Below are positions 25,810-35,209 of a DNA stretch of 64,000 bases, piece by piece (the stretch's first letter is position 1; each line of letters starts with the position of its first letter). The notes under the pieces were generated by a model, which had not been told where the DNA came from, did not search any database, and saw only the letters and a program-made list of their open reading frames with translations. The position numbers and the translations under genes are program-made. Source of the stretch: Pacificispira sp965223125 (GTDB taxonomy: Bacteria > Pseudomonadota > Alphaproteobacteria > UBA8366 > Aestuariispiraceae); the NCBI GenBank assembly GCA_965223125.1, contig OZ244984.1:1-64000 (forward strand), written 5' to 3'.

Positions 25810-26742
25810 TTGACACGCCACCGGATTTGGATCGATTGCGATCCGGGGCTGGATGATGCCACCGCCCTGCTGATGGCATTGGGGGCAAAGGACCAGATGA
25901 CGGTGGAAGGGATATCGACCATTGCCGGAAATGTCGGGCTGGATCGCGTCACCCGCAATGCACTGGCCGTGACCGCCCTTGCGGGCCGCTCCGACATCCC
26001 GGTTCATGCCGGATGCCCGCGCCCGCTGATGCTGCCGGGAATTGAGGCCGCGCATGTCCATGGCGATGATGGACTGGGCGGCGTCACCCTGCCCGATCCG
26101 ATGCGGGCCGCCTCCCCCCTTCACGCCATCGAGGCCATTGACGGTTTCTGTCGGCGTGGGATTCAGGGGGAGAAAGGGATTCTCGTCCTGATCGGCCCAA
26201 TGACCAATGCCGCGCTTGCCATCGTACGCGCGCCTGAGATTCTGTCCGGCCTGTCGCGCATCGTCTTCATGGGCGGCGTGATCCAGGGGCCGGGCAATGC
26301 GGCATCGGCAGCGGAATTCAACATCGCCGCCGATCCCCATGCCGCCCGGATCGTTCTGTCCAGTCCGGTGCCCAAGGTCATGCTGGGTCTGGACGTGACG
26401 CGGCGGTTGCCAGTAACGAACGGGCATATCGCCGCGATCCGGTCCATCGGAACACCTCCGGCAACGGTATTGGCCGATATTCTGGATGCCTATGCCCTGC
26501 GGGTGAAGCGGCCCGCCCTGCATGACCCCGCAACCATCGGCTGGCTGCTGGCCCCGGACATCTTCACAGGCCGGATCGGGCGCGTCATCATCAACTGCGA
26601 CCACGGTCCGTCCTTGGGCCGCAGCCATGCAACCTGGGAATCACCTAAAGAACTGATGGAAGAGGGCCTGACGGAGGTAATGATGGATGTCGATGCGGAT
26701 GCGTTCCACGAACTGCTGTATCGCAGCATCTCCAAACTCTAA
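25810..26742 (+). CDS. Nucleoside hydrolase (inosine-uridine preferring type)
   Basis: 310 residues from a TTG start; no in-frame ATG is available upstream of the family N-terminus. RIWIDCDPGLDDATALLMAL is the Ca2+-binding signature DCDPGxDDA. Further blocks are ISTIAGNVGLDRVTRNAL, LIGPMTNAAL, FMGGVIQGPGNAASAAEFNIAADPHAA (with the NIAADPxAA metal/ribose site) and LHDPATIGWLL containing the His-Asp pair. Splits ribonucleosides into base and ribose. The released ribose could be used by the ribokinase at 12554. Convergent with tssA, 12 bases apart. Confidence 0.9.
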   Translation: MTRHRIWIDCDPGLDDATALLMALGAKDQMTVEGISTIAGNVGLDRVTRNALAVTALAGRSDIPVHAGCPRPLMLPGIEAAHVHGDDGLGGVTLPDPMRAASPLHAIEAIDGFCRRGIQGEKGILVLIGPMTNAALAIVRAPEILSGLSRIVFMGGVIQGPGNAASAAEFNIAADPHAARIVLSSPVPKVMLGLDVTRRLPVTNGHIAAIRSIGTPPATVLADILDAYALRVKRPALHDPATIGWLLAPDIFTGRIGRVIINCDHGPSLGRSHATWESPKELMEEGLTEVMMDVDADAFHELLYRSISKL

Positions 26743-26754
26743 ATCCGTCTGACA

Positions 26755-27963
26755 TCAATCCTTCTTCTTGCCGACTGCATCCAGACCCAACAGGCGCAGC
26801 ACGCGCTGGTGATCGCCGCCCGCCTCCACGAGTTCGACCAGCAGTTCACCGAAACTCATGTTGCCCCAAGCAACGGCGCGTCTGACCAGATAAGGAACGG
26901 GACTATGCGGTTCGCTGCGGATCAGGTAATCCGCCGCTTCGGCCAGACGTTTATAGGCTTCGGCACGGCTCTGGATCGGTCCCCCGCCTGTACCGGTCCC
27001 TGTCGCTGCGGGGGCAGGTTTGTCAATCTCCGCCATGGCTCCAGTCTCCTCTTCCCGAACAGGGGTTTCCGGTTCTTCCGGAACGTCTTCCACATCGCCG
27101 GGCAGACTGCCGCCCTTCTGCTCCATCCAGTTGCGCGCTCGTGTTTCGATATCGTCCAGAACCGCGCGTATCCGCATCAGCGACGGGGCATCCTTCGGAC
27201 AATATTCCTCCATGAACAGGTCCAGGCGCTCGATCTCCCCCTTGCAGGCCTCGGCAACCGGAACGAGGTCGATGTAATAGTCAACCGGCGTGAATTCGAT
27301 GGATGCCTCGAACTGCGCCCGTGTCGCATAGCGCGTCTGTTCACGCTTCGCCGCTTTCGGATCGCGTTGGTGCAGGTTCTCCAACCGCAGCACGTCTTCC
27401 CAATCCTTCAGGCGCATGGGCTGGGCATCACCGGAATCGGGCCGACTGATGGCAACCAGCCGCAACAGGATGGGAAACTGGTCGGACGCCCAGCGCAGGG
27501 GGCCCAGCCTGTAATCCAGGTCGCCATCATCATCGATCCGGGGATGGATATCGCGCCAGTATTCCTCACAGAGCGAAGCGGTAAGGTCGATGCCCCGCCG
27601 AAACCCGCGCAGCCCTTCCAGATGCGTCCATGCCTCGGTCAGCCAGAGCGCCAGATGCAGATCCTTACTCTTCTCCGCAAGCGCGGTTTCGCAAAGCCGC
27701 GCGACCTGACGCCAGTCGGCCCGTTTGACATCAGTTTCCCAAACACCCTGAGGCAGATTGGGATCCTCGTCCCGTCGGGACTCGCGCACAGCATCGAAGG
27801 TGCCTTCATAGCGCAGGCTCTCTCCGCAGGGATCATCGCCGGGAATTGGGGCCAGCAACGCTTCCGACGGGCCGTCTTCGGCAACATCCGGCGGTGGGGA
27901 TACCGATGACGGCATGGCATCATCCGTGCCGTCCTTCTGTGCTGTCATGGCCTTAGCACCCAT
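26755..27963 (-). CDS. tssA: T6SS protein TssA (ImpA N-terminal domain)
   Basis: 402 residues. TssA primes and caps tail-sheath assembly. The ImpA_N domain is at about 35-160: ALLAPIPGDDPCGESLRYEGTFD, DPNLPQGVWETDVKRADWRQV and LHLALWLTEAWTHLEGLRGFRRGIDL. The middle is low-complexity (about 275-330). The C-terminus, SRAEAYKRLAEAADYLIRSEPHSPVPYLVRRAVAWGNMSFGELL, is the conserved short TssA tail. ATG 27963 has GGGGGAAAG directly upstream; ATG 27948 is an alternative. Last gene of the long T6SS transcript. Confidence 0.93.
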   Translation of the reverse strand: MGAKAMTAQKDGTDDAMPSSVSPPPDVAEDGPSEALLAPIPGDDPCGESLRYEGTFDAVRESRRDEDPNLPQGVWETDVKRADWRQVARLCETALAEKSKDLHLALWLTEAWTHLEGLRGFRRGIDLTASLCEEYWRDIHPRIDDDGDLDYRLGPLRWASDQFPILLRLVAISRPDSGDAQPMRLKDWEDVLRLENLHQRDPKAAKREQTRYATRAQFEASIEFTPVDYYIDLVPVAEACKGEIERLDLFMEEYCPKDAPSLMRIRAVLDDIETRARNWMEQKGGSLPGDVEDVPEEPETPVREEETGAMAEIDKPAPAATGTGTGGGPIQSRAEAYKRLAEAADYLIRSEPHSPVPYLVRRAVAWGNMSFGELLVELVEAGGDHQRVLRLLGLDAVGKKKD

Positions 27964-27998
27964 CTTTCCCCCAAATGCTCCCAGAAAACGTCAAGGAT

Positions 27999-30900
27999 CT
28001 ACGGTTCCAACTGTGGCGCTTCATAGGGGAAGGGCGTGACCAACAAAGGCACCGCCTGTCCATCCTTCAGCGCAGTAACCTCCACCCGCAGGAAGAGCTT
28101 CGCCATCTCTATCGCACCGCCATCAGCGGGCCGTGTCGGCAGATCAATGCGCAGCGTGTGAGGTCGCGTATCCACGAATTCGGCAAAATCCTCCGATCCC
28201 GCCTGATGCCGACGGATCAGGTCCATCAGGGACCAGAGATTATCATAGACGATCTCCACCCGACGTCCATCGACGCGCACATTCGGCTGATCCACGGCAA
28301 CCGCCGGAACCAGAGTTGAATTCTCCGCCCAGCGCAGAACGATGGAAATCGGTTCACCCAATGCCCAGCGCAGGACCTTGTTTTCCCCGCGCAGACTGAC
28401 CGTCTCCGGCCCGGACGATATCTGCCAGTCGATTACCTGATCGCCCCCGACTTCCCGCCCGCGATTGACCCGGAATGCGATATCCAGCGTGAAGACCGGG
28501 GAATCCTGTGCCGCCGCCCCGGTCATCCAGGGATCAAACAAGGCGCGGATCCGATCCATTCGGGCAATGAACTGCAATGCCCGGTCCCGGGACAGACCCA
28601 TATCCTCCGCCTGCTCCAGCGCCCGGCGGGCGCTCGGCACTTCCCGGTCGTAACGGGCAAAGAACGCCTGCAATTCACGCGGGCTGACCTCCCGCATATC
28701 CGACTCGAACGGTGGCAGGGTGAAGGGATAGCGCCCGGACAGAAAGTCGTCGAAACTGTCCGCTATGGCGCTGTAGGCTGTCTGCGCCTCGACACCTGCC
28801 AATTCCAGACACCGGCTCTGGATACCCCGGCTCAACCGATTGATGCGGTCCAGAAAGAAATCCGAACTGCCGCGCTGAACCGACTCGCCCAGAGTTTCGG
28901 CGCAATTAGCAAAACCTACATCCATCATAGGCCCAGTAATGAAACGCTCCAGTTCCGAAACCGTATTGTCCGCCTGCTGCAATTCGTATTTCGTCAACTC
29001 ATCGATGATCTGCGTCCATTTGCCCAGCAAGGCCCGTTCCCGGTCGGAAAGATTGGTTTCCAGCGCATTCAGGAAATCCGCCACGGGCTTCACGTAATTC
29101 ATGGCGATGATGTTGATCCGACCGCGCTGTTGGCCCAGCACATCCAACAGGCTGAAGGAATCCCGCGCCCGAAAGGCATCGAGTGCCAGTCCGGCCTCTC
29201 CGCGCCACCAGGAAAAATCTCCCCCCTGCGGAATATAGAGCGAACTGGCTGAAAACAGGGAATCCGCCTGCTCTATCATGGCAAAGGCACTGCCGGTACT
29301 AAGGTCCAGGAGTTCCAGATAGCTGTCCTCGAGGCCCAGATCATCATAGGCGGCCAGTATCTGGCGCAGAACCGCTCCGGCATTGGCGAAGGAAGTCACC
29401 GCACGGCGCAACTGATCCTCCGTCTGGACGATGGCGCTGCTGCGCCCGCGCGGCACCAGCATGGCATTGGCGATCCTGTCATTGACATGCCGCTCCAGAC
29501 TCTGCCCCCCGGCGGTTCGCAGCAACGACGCCATGGAACGCGGTACCCGATCCAATTCATTGCGAAGAAAACCCTCGTAATCATCAACCAGATCAAGGCC
29601 ATCTTCCAGCGCAGCGGCATCCCACTCAATCGCCGTTCCGACCGAAGCGGCAGAGGGCAAGGGTTGCAGACGTCCCTCACGCATGAAGGGCTGCTGATAG
29701 AAGGCCTGCAACACGGCATGGAATTCGACGACCGCCGGTGACAGGGCCAGCACCACCCGGTCCCCTTCACGTGCCAGCATGGGACCAACGGAAACGGCGC
29801 GAATATCCGGCAAATCCTGATTCAGTTGGGTCAATCCCTGCTGATGGGCGCGGTTGAAGGCCGCCGCCTCATCCTGGCCCAGGATGTAGGAACCACCAAT
29901 CCGCTCCGTCAGATCAGCATAGGCGCTGGTTGGATCAAATGTCGGATCATCCATCCAATCGAACCGAGGATTCTTAAGCATTTCTGAAACGCCTTCGATC
30001 CTCTGCCGAAGGTCTTGCAGTTCCGTAAGTCCCGCCGTTCGGCTCGCCCCGGCTTCATCCATCCGCTGCGCCAGATCCCGCAGCGCGAGAACCAGAGAAT
30101 TGCCGCCATACAGTGAGGTCAGGGCTGCATTCATCCGCCCTTCATACTGACCGCGCATATTGCGGGCGTAGGCGTCCAGAGGGATCGGACGATAGGATGA
30201 CCCGCTGAGGGCCTGGGTATAGAAATCGGAATGCTCCAGAAAACTTTCCGGCAAACGCACCTGGAAAAGATAACTTACCAGACGGCGCACATCCTCCAGA
30301 TCCCTGGTATCGCGCAATTGGTTATAGCGATTGATCGCGGCTTCAAAATCGCGCACGGCCCGTACATACTGCCGCAACAGGTCGAAATCCGCGCCGCGCT
30401 GGGGGGGTGCCAGAACTGGAACCGCCCCTTCCGGCAGATCACCGCCGGTCAGCGTAGCTTCAAGATCCGCCGCGCCCGGATCGGAATAGCGCGGCGGCAG
30501 ACGCCCCAGACCGATGGACTGACCCCGCTCATCCAATGCCGCGCCCATAGATTGCAAGATGAAATTACTGAAGGCTTCCGTCGTGATGTAAACAACCCGA
30601 CTGTCGACATCGGCAACCCATGAAGACGGTATCAGGATCGAAAAGAACGACCCGACCTCCAGATCCGCCATGCCTTCCAGCAGATGCAGCGCCCGCTCCC
30701 GATTGAAACTTCCCGCCCGTCCCTGACCGGTATTGGCGCGATTGGCCGCCTCGACCTCCTGCAAGTTCTTCCCGACCGTCTCGATGAAGGGGGTCACTGA
30801 ATGGACCTCTCGCTGCATATGCCCATACAGCAGCCAGAGTGCCAGACCACCGAACAGGACGACAGCAGCCGACGCCGCCTGCGCCCCGGTCGCAACCTTG

Positions 30901-32150
30901 TTTCTGGCCAGCAGTGCCCGCTTTACCGGACGCGCCATATTGCGTTCGGGAAATATCTTGGTTTCAAACAGATCGCGCAGAAAAACCGGATAGGCGGCAC
31001 GTGCGCGTGGCCCCCCATATATGCCGGACAGGGCGGCAACCGGACGGTGGGCGACCGTATCCTCCATGCCGCTGTCCCCGGTGAACCATATGCCGCGGGG
31101 TGAGAAACTGTCATGAAAGACGCTCGGCTTGAACAACTGGCCCAAATAGAGACGCATCGGCTCCCGCAAGCCCTCAAACGAGGCCGGGAGGCGATATATC
31201 TCCTCCGCTGCCGCCGCATCCCCGGTCGTGGCAAATATCTCCATCTGCGCCGCCTGCAGGCTGCGCCCAACCGCCTCGACCGTCTCGTCCACCCAGGAAT
31301 CACGGAATTCCGTCTCGAAACTGTAAGGACTGGACCAGCCCAGCATGTCAGCCAGCGCATGATCCGGCAGTTCAGATACCAGCGCCTGAAAACCGGGCAG
31401 CCGGTCCAGTTTGGTAATCACGACATAGACCGGAAAGGCAAGTCCGAGACGCGACTGTGCCTGCCAGAGCTTCTTGTAAACCGCATCAGCACGCTGGACG
31501 ATATCTTCCGGCGGGCGCACCGCGCCATCATCATCCAGAAAATCCTCAATCGGTACGGCCAGAATGATCCCATCTGCCGGACGGCGCGGACGGTAGTGAT
31601 CCAGAAATCCAAGGAAATTGCGCCAAGACCTAACATTGGAACCGCGTCCGTCTCTTTGACGGATCAGACTGCCCGCCATATCAAGCACGATGCCGCGGTC
31701 AAAGAACCACCATTTGCAGGCCGGACGGATATCCTCAAAATCGTCCGCCGGATGACCGATGGGCAGATCCATGCCGGTATGCGCAACCAGGGTCGATTTC
31801 CCCGACTGTTCCGGCCCGATCAACAGATACCAGGGTATCGCATAGCGCCAGTCACGGCCCGACACGTGATTGCGCAGGATTTTCAGCGCATGCTTGAAGC
31901 TCTTCTTCATCGGAAGAAGCGGCAGATCCTCCGGTTCAGCAGAGAAGGGCTCGTAATCCCGATCCTCCTTCAGTCGACGCCCGGCATCGTCCTTACTGTC
32001 CGCATCCTTCGGTGCCTTGCGAATCTTACGGACAACAAAAACCAGCGCCCCAATCAGCACAAAGGACATCGCGATCAGAAACCCGACGATGCCCGGCAGA
32101 TAGGGCGTCATCCGGTAGAGCAGATCACGAATGAAGTCGATCCATTCCAT
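27999..32150 (-). CDS. tssM: T6SS membrane complex protein TssM (IcmF)
   Basis: 1383 residues, somewhat longer than the typical 1100-1200. Spans the inner membrane and periplasm and joins TssL and TssJ. Membrane helices at about 17-40 and near 420-445 (AASAAVVLFGGLALWLLY). The cytoplasmic loop has a Walker A site, GPEQSGKST, at residues 112-120. The long periplasmic part ends in the beta-rich TssJ-binding C-terminal domain (around ILRWAENSTLVPAVAVDQPNV and PWSLMDLIRRH-type block). The gene start is 15 bases after tssL's stop; tssA follows at 35 bases. Confidence 0.95.
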   Translation of the reverse strand: MEWIDFIRDLLYRMTPYLPGIVGFLIAMSFVLIGALVFVVRKIRKAPKDADSKDDAGRRLKEDRDYEPFSAEPEDLPLLPMKKSFKHALKILRNHVSGRDWRYAIPWYLLIGPEQSGKSTLVAHTGMDLPIGHPADDFEDIRPACKWWFFDRGIVLDMAGSLIRQRDGRGSNVRSWRNFLGFLDHYRPRRPADGIILAVPIEDFLDDDGAVRPPEDIVQRADAVYKKLWQAQSRLGLAFPVYVVITKLDRLPGFQALVSELPDHALADMLGWSSPYSFETEFRDSWVDETVEAVGRSLQAAQMEIFATTGDAAAAEEIYRLPASFEGLREPMRLYLGQLFKPSVFHDSFSPRGIWFTGDSGMEDTVAHRPVAALSGIYGGPRARAAYPVFLRDLFETKIFPERNMARPVKRALLARNKVATGAQAASAAVVLFGGLALWLLYGHMQREVHSVTPFIETVGKNLQEVEAANRANTGQGRAGSFNRERALHLLEGMADLEVGSFFSILIPSSWVADVDSRVVYITTEAFSNFILQSMGAALDERGQSIGLGRLPPRYSDPGAADLEATLTGGDLPEGAVPVLAPPQRGADFDLLRQYVRAVRDFEAAINRYNQLRDTRDLEDVRRLVSYLFQVRLPESFLEHSDFYTQALSGSSYRPIPLDAYARNMRGQYEGRMNAALTSLYGGNSLVLALRDLAQRMDEAGASRTAGLTELQDLRQRIEGVSEMLKNPRFDWMDDPTFDPTSAYADLTERIGGSYILGQDEAAAFNRAHQQGLTQLNQDLPDIRAVSVGPMLAREGDRVVLALSPAVVEFHAVLQAFYQQPFMREGRLQPLPSAASVGTAIEWDAAALEDGLDLVDDYEGFLRNELDRVPRSMASLLRTAGGQSLERHVNDRIANAMLVPRGRSSAIVQTEDQLRRAVTSFANAGAVLRQILAAYDDLGLEDSYLELLDLSTGSAFAMIEQADSLFSASSLYIPQGGDFSWWRGEAGLALDAFRARDSFSLLDVLGQQRGRINIIAMNYVKPVADFLNALETNLSDRERALLGKWTQIIDELTKYELQQADNTVSELERFITGPMMDVGFANCAETLGESVQRGSSDFFLDRINRLSRGIQSRCLELAGVEAQTAYSAIADSFDDFLSGRYPFTLPPFESDMREVSPRELQAFFARYDREVPSARRALEQAEDMGLSRDRALQFIARMDRIRALFDPWMTGAAAQDSPVFTLDIAFRVNRGREVGGDQVIDWQISSGPETVSLRGENKVLRWALGEPISIVLRWAENSTLVPAVAVDQPNVRVDGRRVEIVYDNLWSLMDLIRRHQAGSEDFAEFVDTRPHTLRIDLPTRPADGGAIEMAKLFLRVEVTALKDGQAVPLLVTPFPYEAPQLEP

Positions 32151-32165
32151 CCCGTTGCCCGATCC

Positions 32166-33125
32166 CTATGCGCCGCTGCGGTCCAGCGCGTCGATCAACG
32201 GCGCCAGGACATCATGGAAAACGAAATGGGCGGCGATCAGATACAGCACCACCGCCCCGGCCAACAGCCAGAGCCAGCGGGCGGGCGAGGGCAGCATCCG
32301 GGCGGACGAGCTGATCTGTGTGTGCTGATAGGCCTCCGGTGCCAGCCGCTGGCTGGGATCCCCCAGATTGGGGCGTTTCTGATAGATATAGTAATAAAGC
32401 TGCTTGCGGTACTCCGCGATCCGCCCTTCGTCCCGCCCACCCGCATAGCGACCTCGGAAACCGAGCGTGAGTGCCAGCAAATAGACGATGGCTATTTCGG
32501 CCTGCACCCGATCCCCGGTCTTCAACAGCTTCTCCAGCCGTTTGAAGAACGCATCGCCCGCATTGTAGGTCTCGAACAGGCGCGTCTCCAGCAGGTCGTT
32601 ACGCCAGTGCTCCCGCCCCGGCCAGTCCAGGGATAGGAATATCTCATCCGCCAGCGCCGCCATGACATACTGCGCCTCGCGATAGTACAGCACCCCATAC
32701 TCTCCGCCACGCCGCCCAGCCTCCAAGGCCTGCATTTCCAGCAGTGTCTGCAAACGGCGCAACGCTTCCTCTGCCTTCAGTCCGTATTCGTGAATATCGT
32801 CCTCGCCGCCAGTCATGTCCGAATCGTCATCGTCATCGTCATCCAGCAGGGCATCGCCCGGCAGCGGCGGCGGAGCGCCCAGTCCCGGAAAGGGGGGCGG
32901 CTTGCCTTTCGGGGGCTTGGCCGACAATTCCATCAGATCATCAAAATCGGAAAACCCGGACAATCCCGCACGCCCACTCAGCAGGGCCTCATCCCGAAGG
33001 GCACGGACCTCATCATAGAACTCGCGGAATTGATCCAGAATATAGGCCCCGGCCCCGCCCGAAGCCGGTCCTAGTGCCGTTTTGCGCGAACCGGGAGAGA
33101 GCGGAGAGAGAGGCTTGACGGCCAT
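32166..33125 (-). CDS. tssL: T6SS membrane complex protein TssL (DotU)
   Basis: 319 residues. Residues about 110-270 form the DotU cytoplasmic hook: LRRLQTLLEMQALEAGRRGG, YYREAQYVMAALADEIFLSLDWPGREHWRNDLLETRLFETYNAGDAFF and EIAIVYLLALTLGFRGRYAGG. A single C-terminal helix WLWLLAGAVVLYLIAAHFVF anchors it. No peptidoglycan-binding extension follows, so cell-wall anchoring must come from another protein, for example the SPOR protein upstream (inference). The N-terminal 100 residues contain an acidic stretch (DDDDDDDSD) that is poorly conserved. 9 bases after tssK's stop. Confidence 0.94.
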   Translation of the reverse strand: MAVKPLSPLSPGSRKTALGPASGGAGAYILDQFREFYDEVRALRDEALLSGRAGLSGFSDFDDLMELSAKPPKGKPPPFPGLGAPPPLPGDALLDDDDDDDSDMTGGEDDIHEYGLKAEEALRRLQTLLEMQALEAGRRGGEYGVLYYREAQYVMAALADEIFLSLDWPGREHWRNDLLETRLFETYNAGDAFFKRLEKLLKTGDRVQAEIAIVYLLALTLGFRGRYAGGRDEGRIAEYRKQLYYYIYQKRPNLGDPSQRLAPEAYQHTQISSSARMLPSPARWLWLLAGAVVLYLIAAHFVFHDVLAPLIDALDRSGA

Positions 33126-33134
33126 CGCCCGACC

Positions 33135-34487
33135 TTACCTGTCGTCGCTGTCTGGATTGCGGACATAAAGCACGATTTCCTGCGGCGGCTCCCGACGCCC
33201 GCGATCACCGGACAGGATGGAAAGCCGCTCCCCCGGCACGATATCGTCGAAATTGACCTCGACCTTGAACAGAACGACCCCACGTGTCGGCACCACGTCC
33301 AGCGCCTGTTCCCGGTCGATACGATGGCGGGGTGCCCCCAATACGCGCCGCTCGCGCATCGGCTTGATCACGGATTCAGAGCCGATCAGCGCACTGTCCA
33401 CCCAGGCGATCACATCCGCCTCGTTCATCTCCGCCCGCGCCCGCACCCCGATCGTCAGATCGTCATCGCACCAGTCCGGCTCGATTTTCAGCGAGAAGAT
33501 GCCGTCCGACTCGGCGAACGGGATGGCGGTATAGGCTTCGGATACCCGGTCCAGCATCTGGATGACGAAATCACAAGTCGCGGTGAAGGCGGCCCTGGGA
33601 TCGTCATGGTCATAGGGAGGCAGGACCGGCGGCACCAGCGCACCGCCAACTGCCGTCATATGCCCGACGATCTGGCACAGGCTGAGATAGAGAGTGAAGG
33701 GATGGCAGCGGTCGGATTTCAGGATCGCCTCAAACGCAGGCAAGCCCGCGACAAGTCCATGAATCGCGGTCTGCGACTGCTGCATCATCGGCCGGTCAGA
33801 CTGACCGAGTGGCGTGCGCGCGCGTTCCGCCATGAACATGGCCTTCTCCCGCAGGCGTGTTGCAACCGCCTGACACATCTCACCGATGGCAGAGACGCGG
33901 GTAATGGCAATCTGCGGCGGTATGAACCCCGTCAGCGTGAAGGCTTCCTCATGCAGCACGACACGCGCCACGGGAAAGCCGACATATTTCTGTGGCAGGG
34001 ATTCGGTAAGATGCAACGACAAGACCGGCGTCAGGCGCGGGATCGTCATCTCCCCCTCGCCGGTCTGCTCATCCGATATCGGCAGTCCTGCCTTTTCGGC
34101 ATAACGTGGCAGGTCGCCCCGCGTTGCGCGCCCGCCCAGCCGCCGCACCGGCACGGCTAGATAGACTGGCATGGGACGACTGACCAACTGGCCCTGCTGA
34201 TCGGAAAGATCCAGTTCCAATGGTGCACTGTCGCCCTGTACATGACTGACGATCAGGCCATCCGGCAGAACGGCCTCCAACTCCAGAATACGGAATATAC
34301 CGCTGACAAGCTGGACCGGATCGATCTTCAGATGCCGAATGCCCCAATGAAACGGGCTGGCCGTCAGAGTGTGATAGGCGATGAGTTCTTCGCCGCGTAC
34401 CGATAGCTGCTGGAAATGCTGTGGTGCCAGCAGCATGCCTTCATGCCACTGAATGGCATCCGGCAATTCCCGTGCGGATCGCGGCAT
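33135..34487 (-). CDS. tssK: T6SS baseplate protein TssK
   Basis: 450 residues from ATG 34487, which has AAAGGAA upstream; the frame extends to 34535 without a good start. TssK connects the baseplate to the membrane complex. Family blocks: IQWHEGMLLAPQHFQQLSVRGEELIAYHTLTASPFHWGIRHLKID region at the N-terminus, FTLTGFIPPQIAI in the middle, and GRREPPQEIVLYVRNP at the C-terminus. The gap of 212 bases upstream to tssJ holds no gene. Confidence 0.94.
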   Translation of the reverse strand: MPRSARELPDAIQWHEGMLLAPQHFQQLSVRGEELIAYHTLTASPFHWGIRHLKIDPVQLVSGIFRILELEAVLPDGLIVSHVQGDSAPLELDLSDQQGQLVSRPMPVYLAVPVRRLGGRATRGDLPRYAEKAGLPISDEQTGEGEMTIPRLTPVLSLHLTESLPQKYVGFPVARVVLHEEAFTLTGFIPPQIAITRVSAIGEMCQAVATRLREKAMFMAERARTPLGQSDRPMMQQSQTAIHGLVAGLPAFEAILKSDRCHPFTLYLSLCQIVGHMTAVGGALVPPVLPPYDHDDPRAAFTATCDFVIQMLDRVSEAYTAIPFAESDGIFSLKIEPDWCDDDLTIGVRARAEMNEADVIAWVDSALIGSESVIKPMRERRVLGAPRHRIDREQALDVVPTRGVVLFKVEVNFDDIVPGERLSILSGDRGRREPPQEIVLYVRNPDSDDR

Positions 34488-34699
34488 TTCCGTTCCTTTC
34501 ACATGCCTGGGCCAGTCACACGCTCCAGGCTTCAAGGCCTTTAATCATCCCCGGCCCGGAGAATTCCCAGCACAACAGGTCCGGCAGAATTCCAGACAGT
34601 TAACCAGTCCTAGATTCCACCTTCAAGGTCAAGGAATCAGCCATGCGGGACATTAGCATCTACACGGTGCCACCCCGCATCTTCAATCAGCGTGTAGCA

Positions 34700-35209
34700 T
34701 CAGTTCGATTGAACCAGAGGCTCCAGCGTGAAGGCATCCCGCCTGAGGTCAATGCGGATTCCGCTGCGGCTTTCCAGACGCGCCCGATGGGCACCGGGCG
34801 ACAGGTAATCGGCGAAGATGAAAGCCGCGACGGCAGAGTCCCCGGATTTGTTCTCCAGCATTTCTTCCGGCACGGTCCAGACCGGCAGGACCGAGCTTGG
34901 CACCACTTCCCAGCCCTTGATGCCGATCCCGTCGGGAAAATCCAGTTGGAACTGCCGCTTCCGGGCAAACCAGTCTGCGGCGGTTACGGCCTGCAAGGTG
35001 TCGATGATGGCAGGATCATAGACAAAAACCAGGTCGACGGCGGTCGGCGAGGTTGCATTGGCATCCGCGGCGGCCCGCAACGCGACCGATTGCATCTGAA
35101 ACACCGGTGTTCCCACGCCCCCGACCAGACCGCACGCTGCCAGCAGCAAGGCAATCACACCCGCAACGATACCTCCCCGCACCCGGTTCTCCCCCTTCAT
35201 CCGGATCAA
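34700..35209 (-). CDS. tssJ: T6SS outer-membrane lipoprotein TssJ
   Basis: 169 residues. Signal peptide ends in a lipobox LLAAC at about residues 22-26, giving a lipid-anchored Cys. The mature part has the TssJ-type beta sandwich: LVFVYDPAIIDTLQAVTAADWFARKRQFQLDFPDGI, then WEVVPSSVLPVW and AVAAFIFADYLSPGAHRARL. Its start codon overlaps the stop of the SPOR gene by four bases (ATGA), so the two are translationally coupled. Family similarity is always weak for TssJ; position, lipobox and size carry the call. Confidence 0.85.
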   Translation of the reverse strand: MIRMKGENRVRGGIVAGVIALLLAACGLVGGVGTPVFQMQSVALRAAADANATSPTAVDLVFVYDPAIIDTLQAVTAADWFARKRQFQLDFPDGIGIKGWEVVPSSVLPVWTVPEEMLENKSGDSAVAAFIFADYLSPGAHRARLESRSGIRIDLRRDAFTLEPLVQSN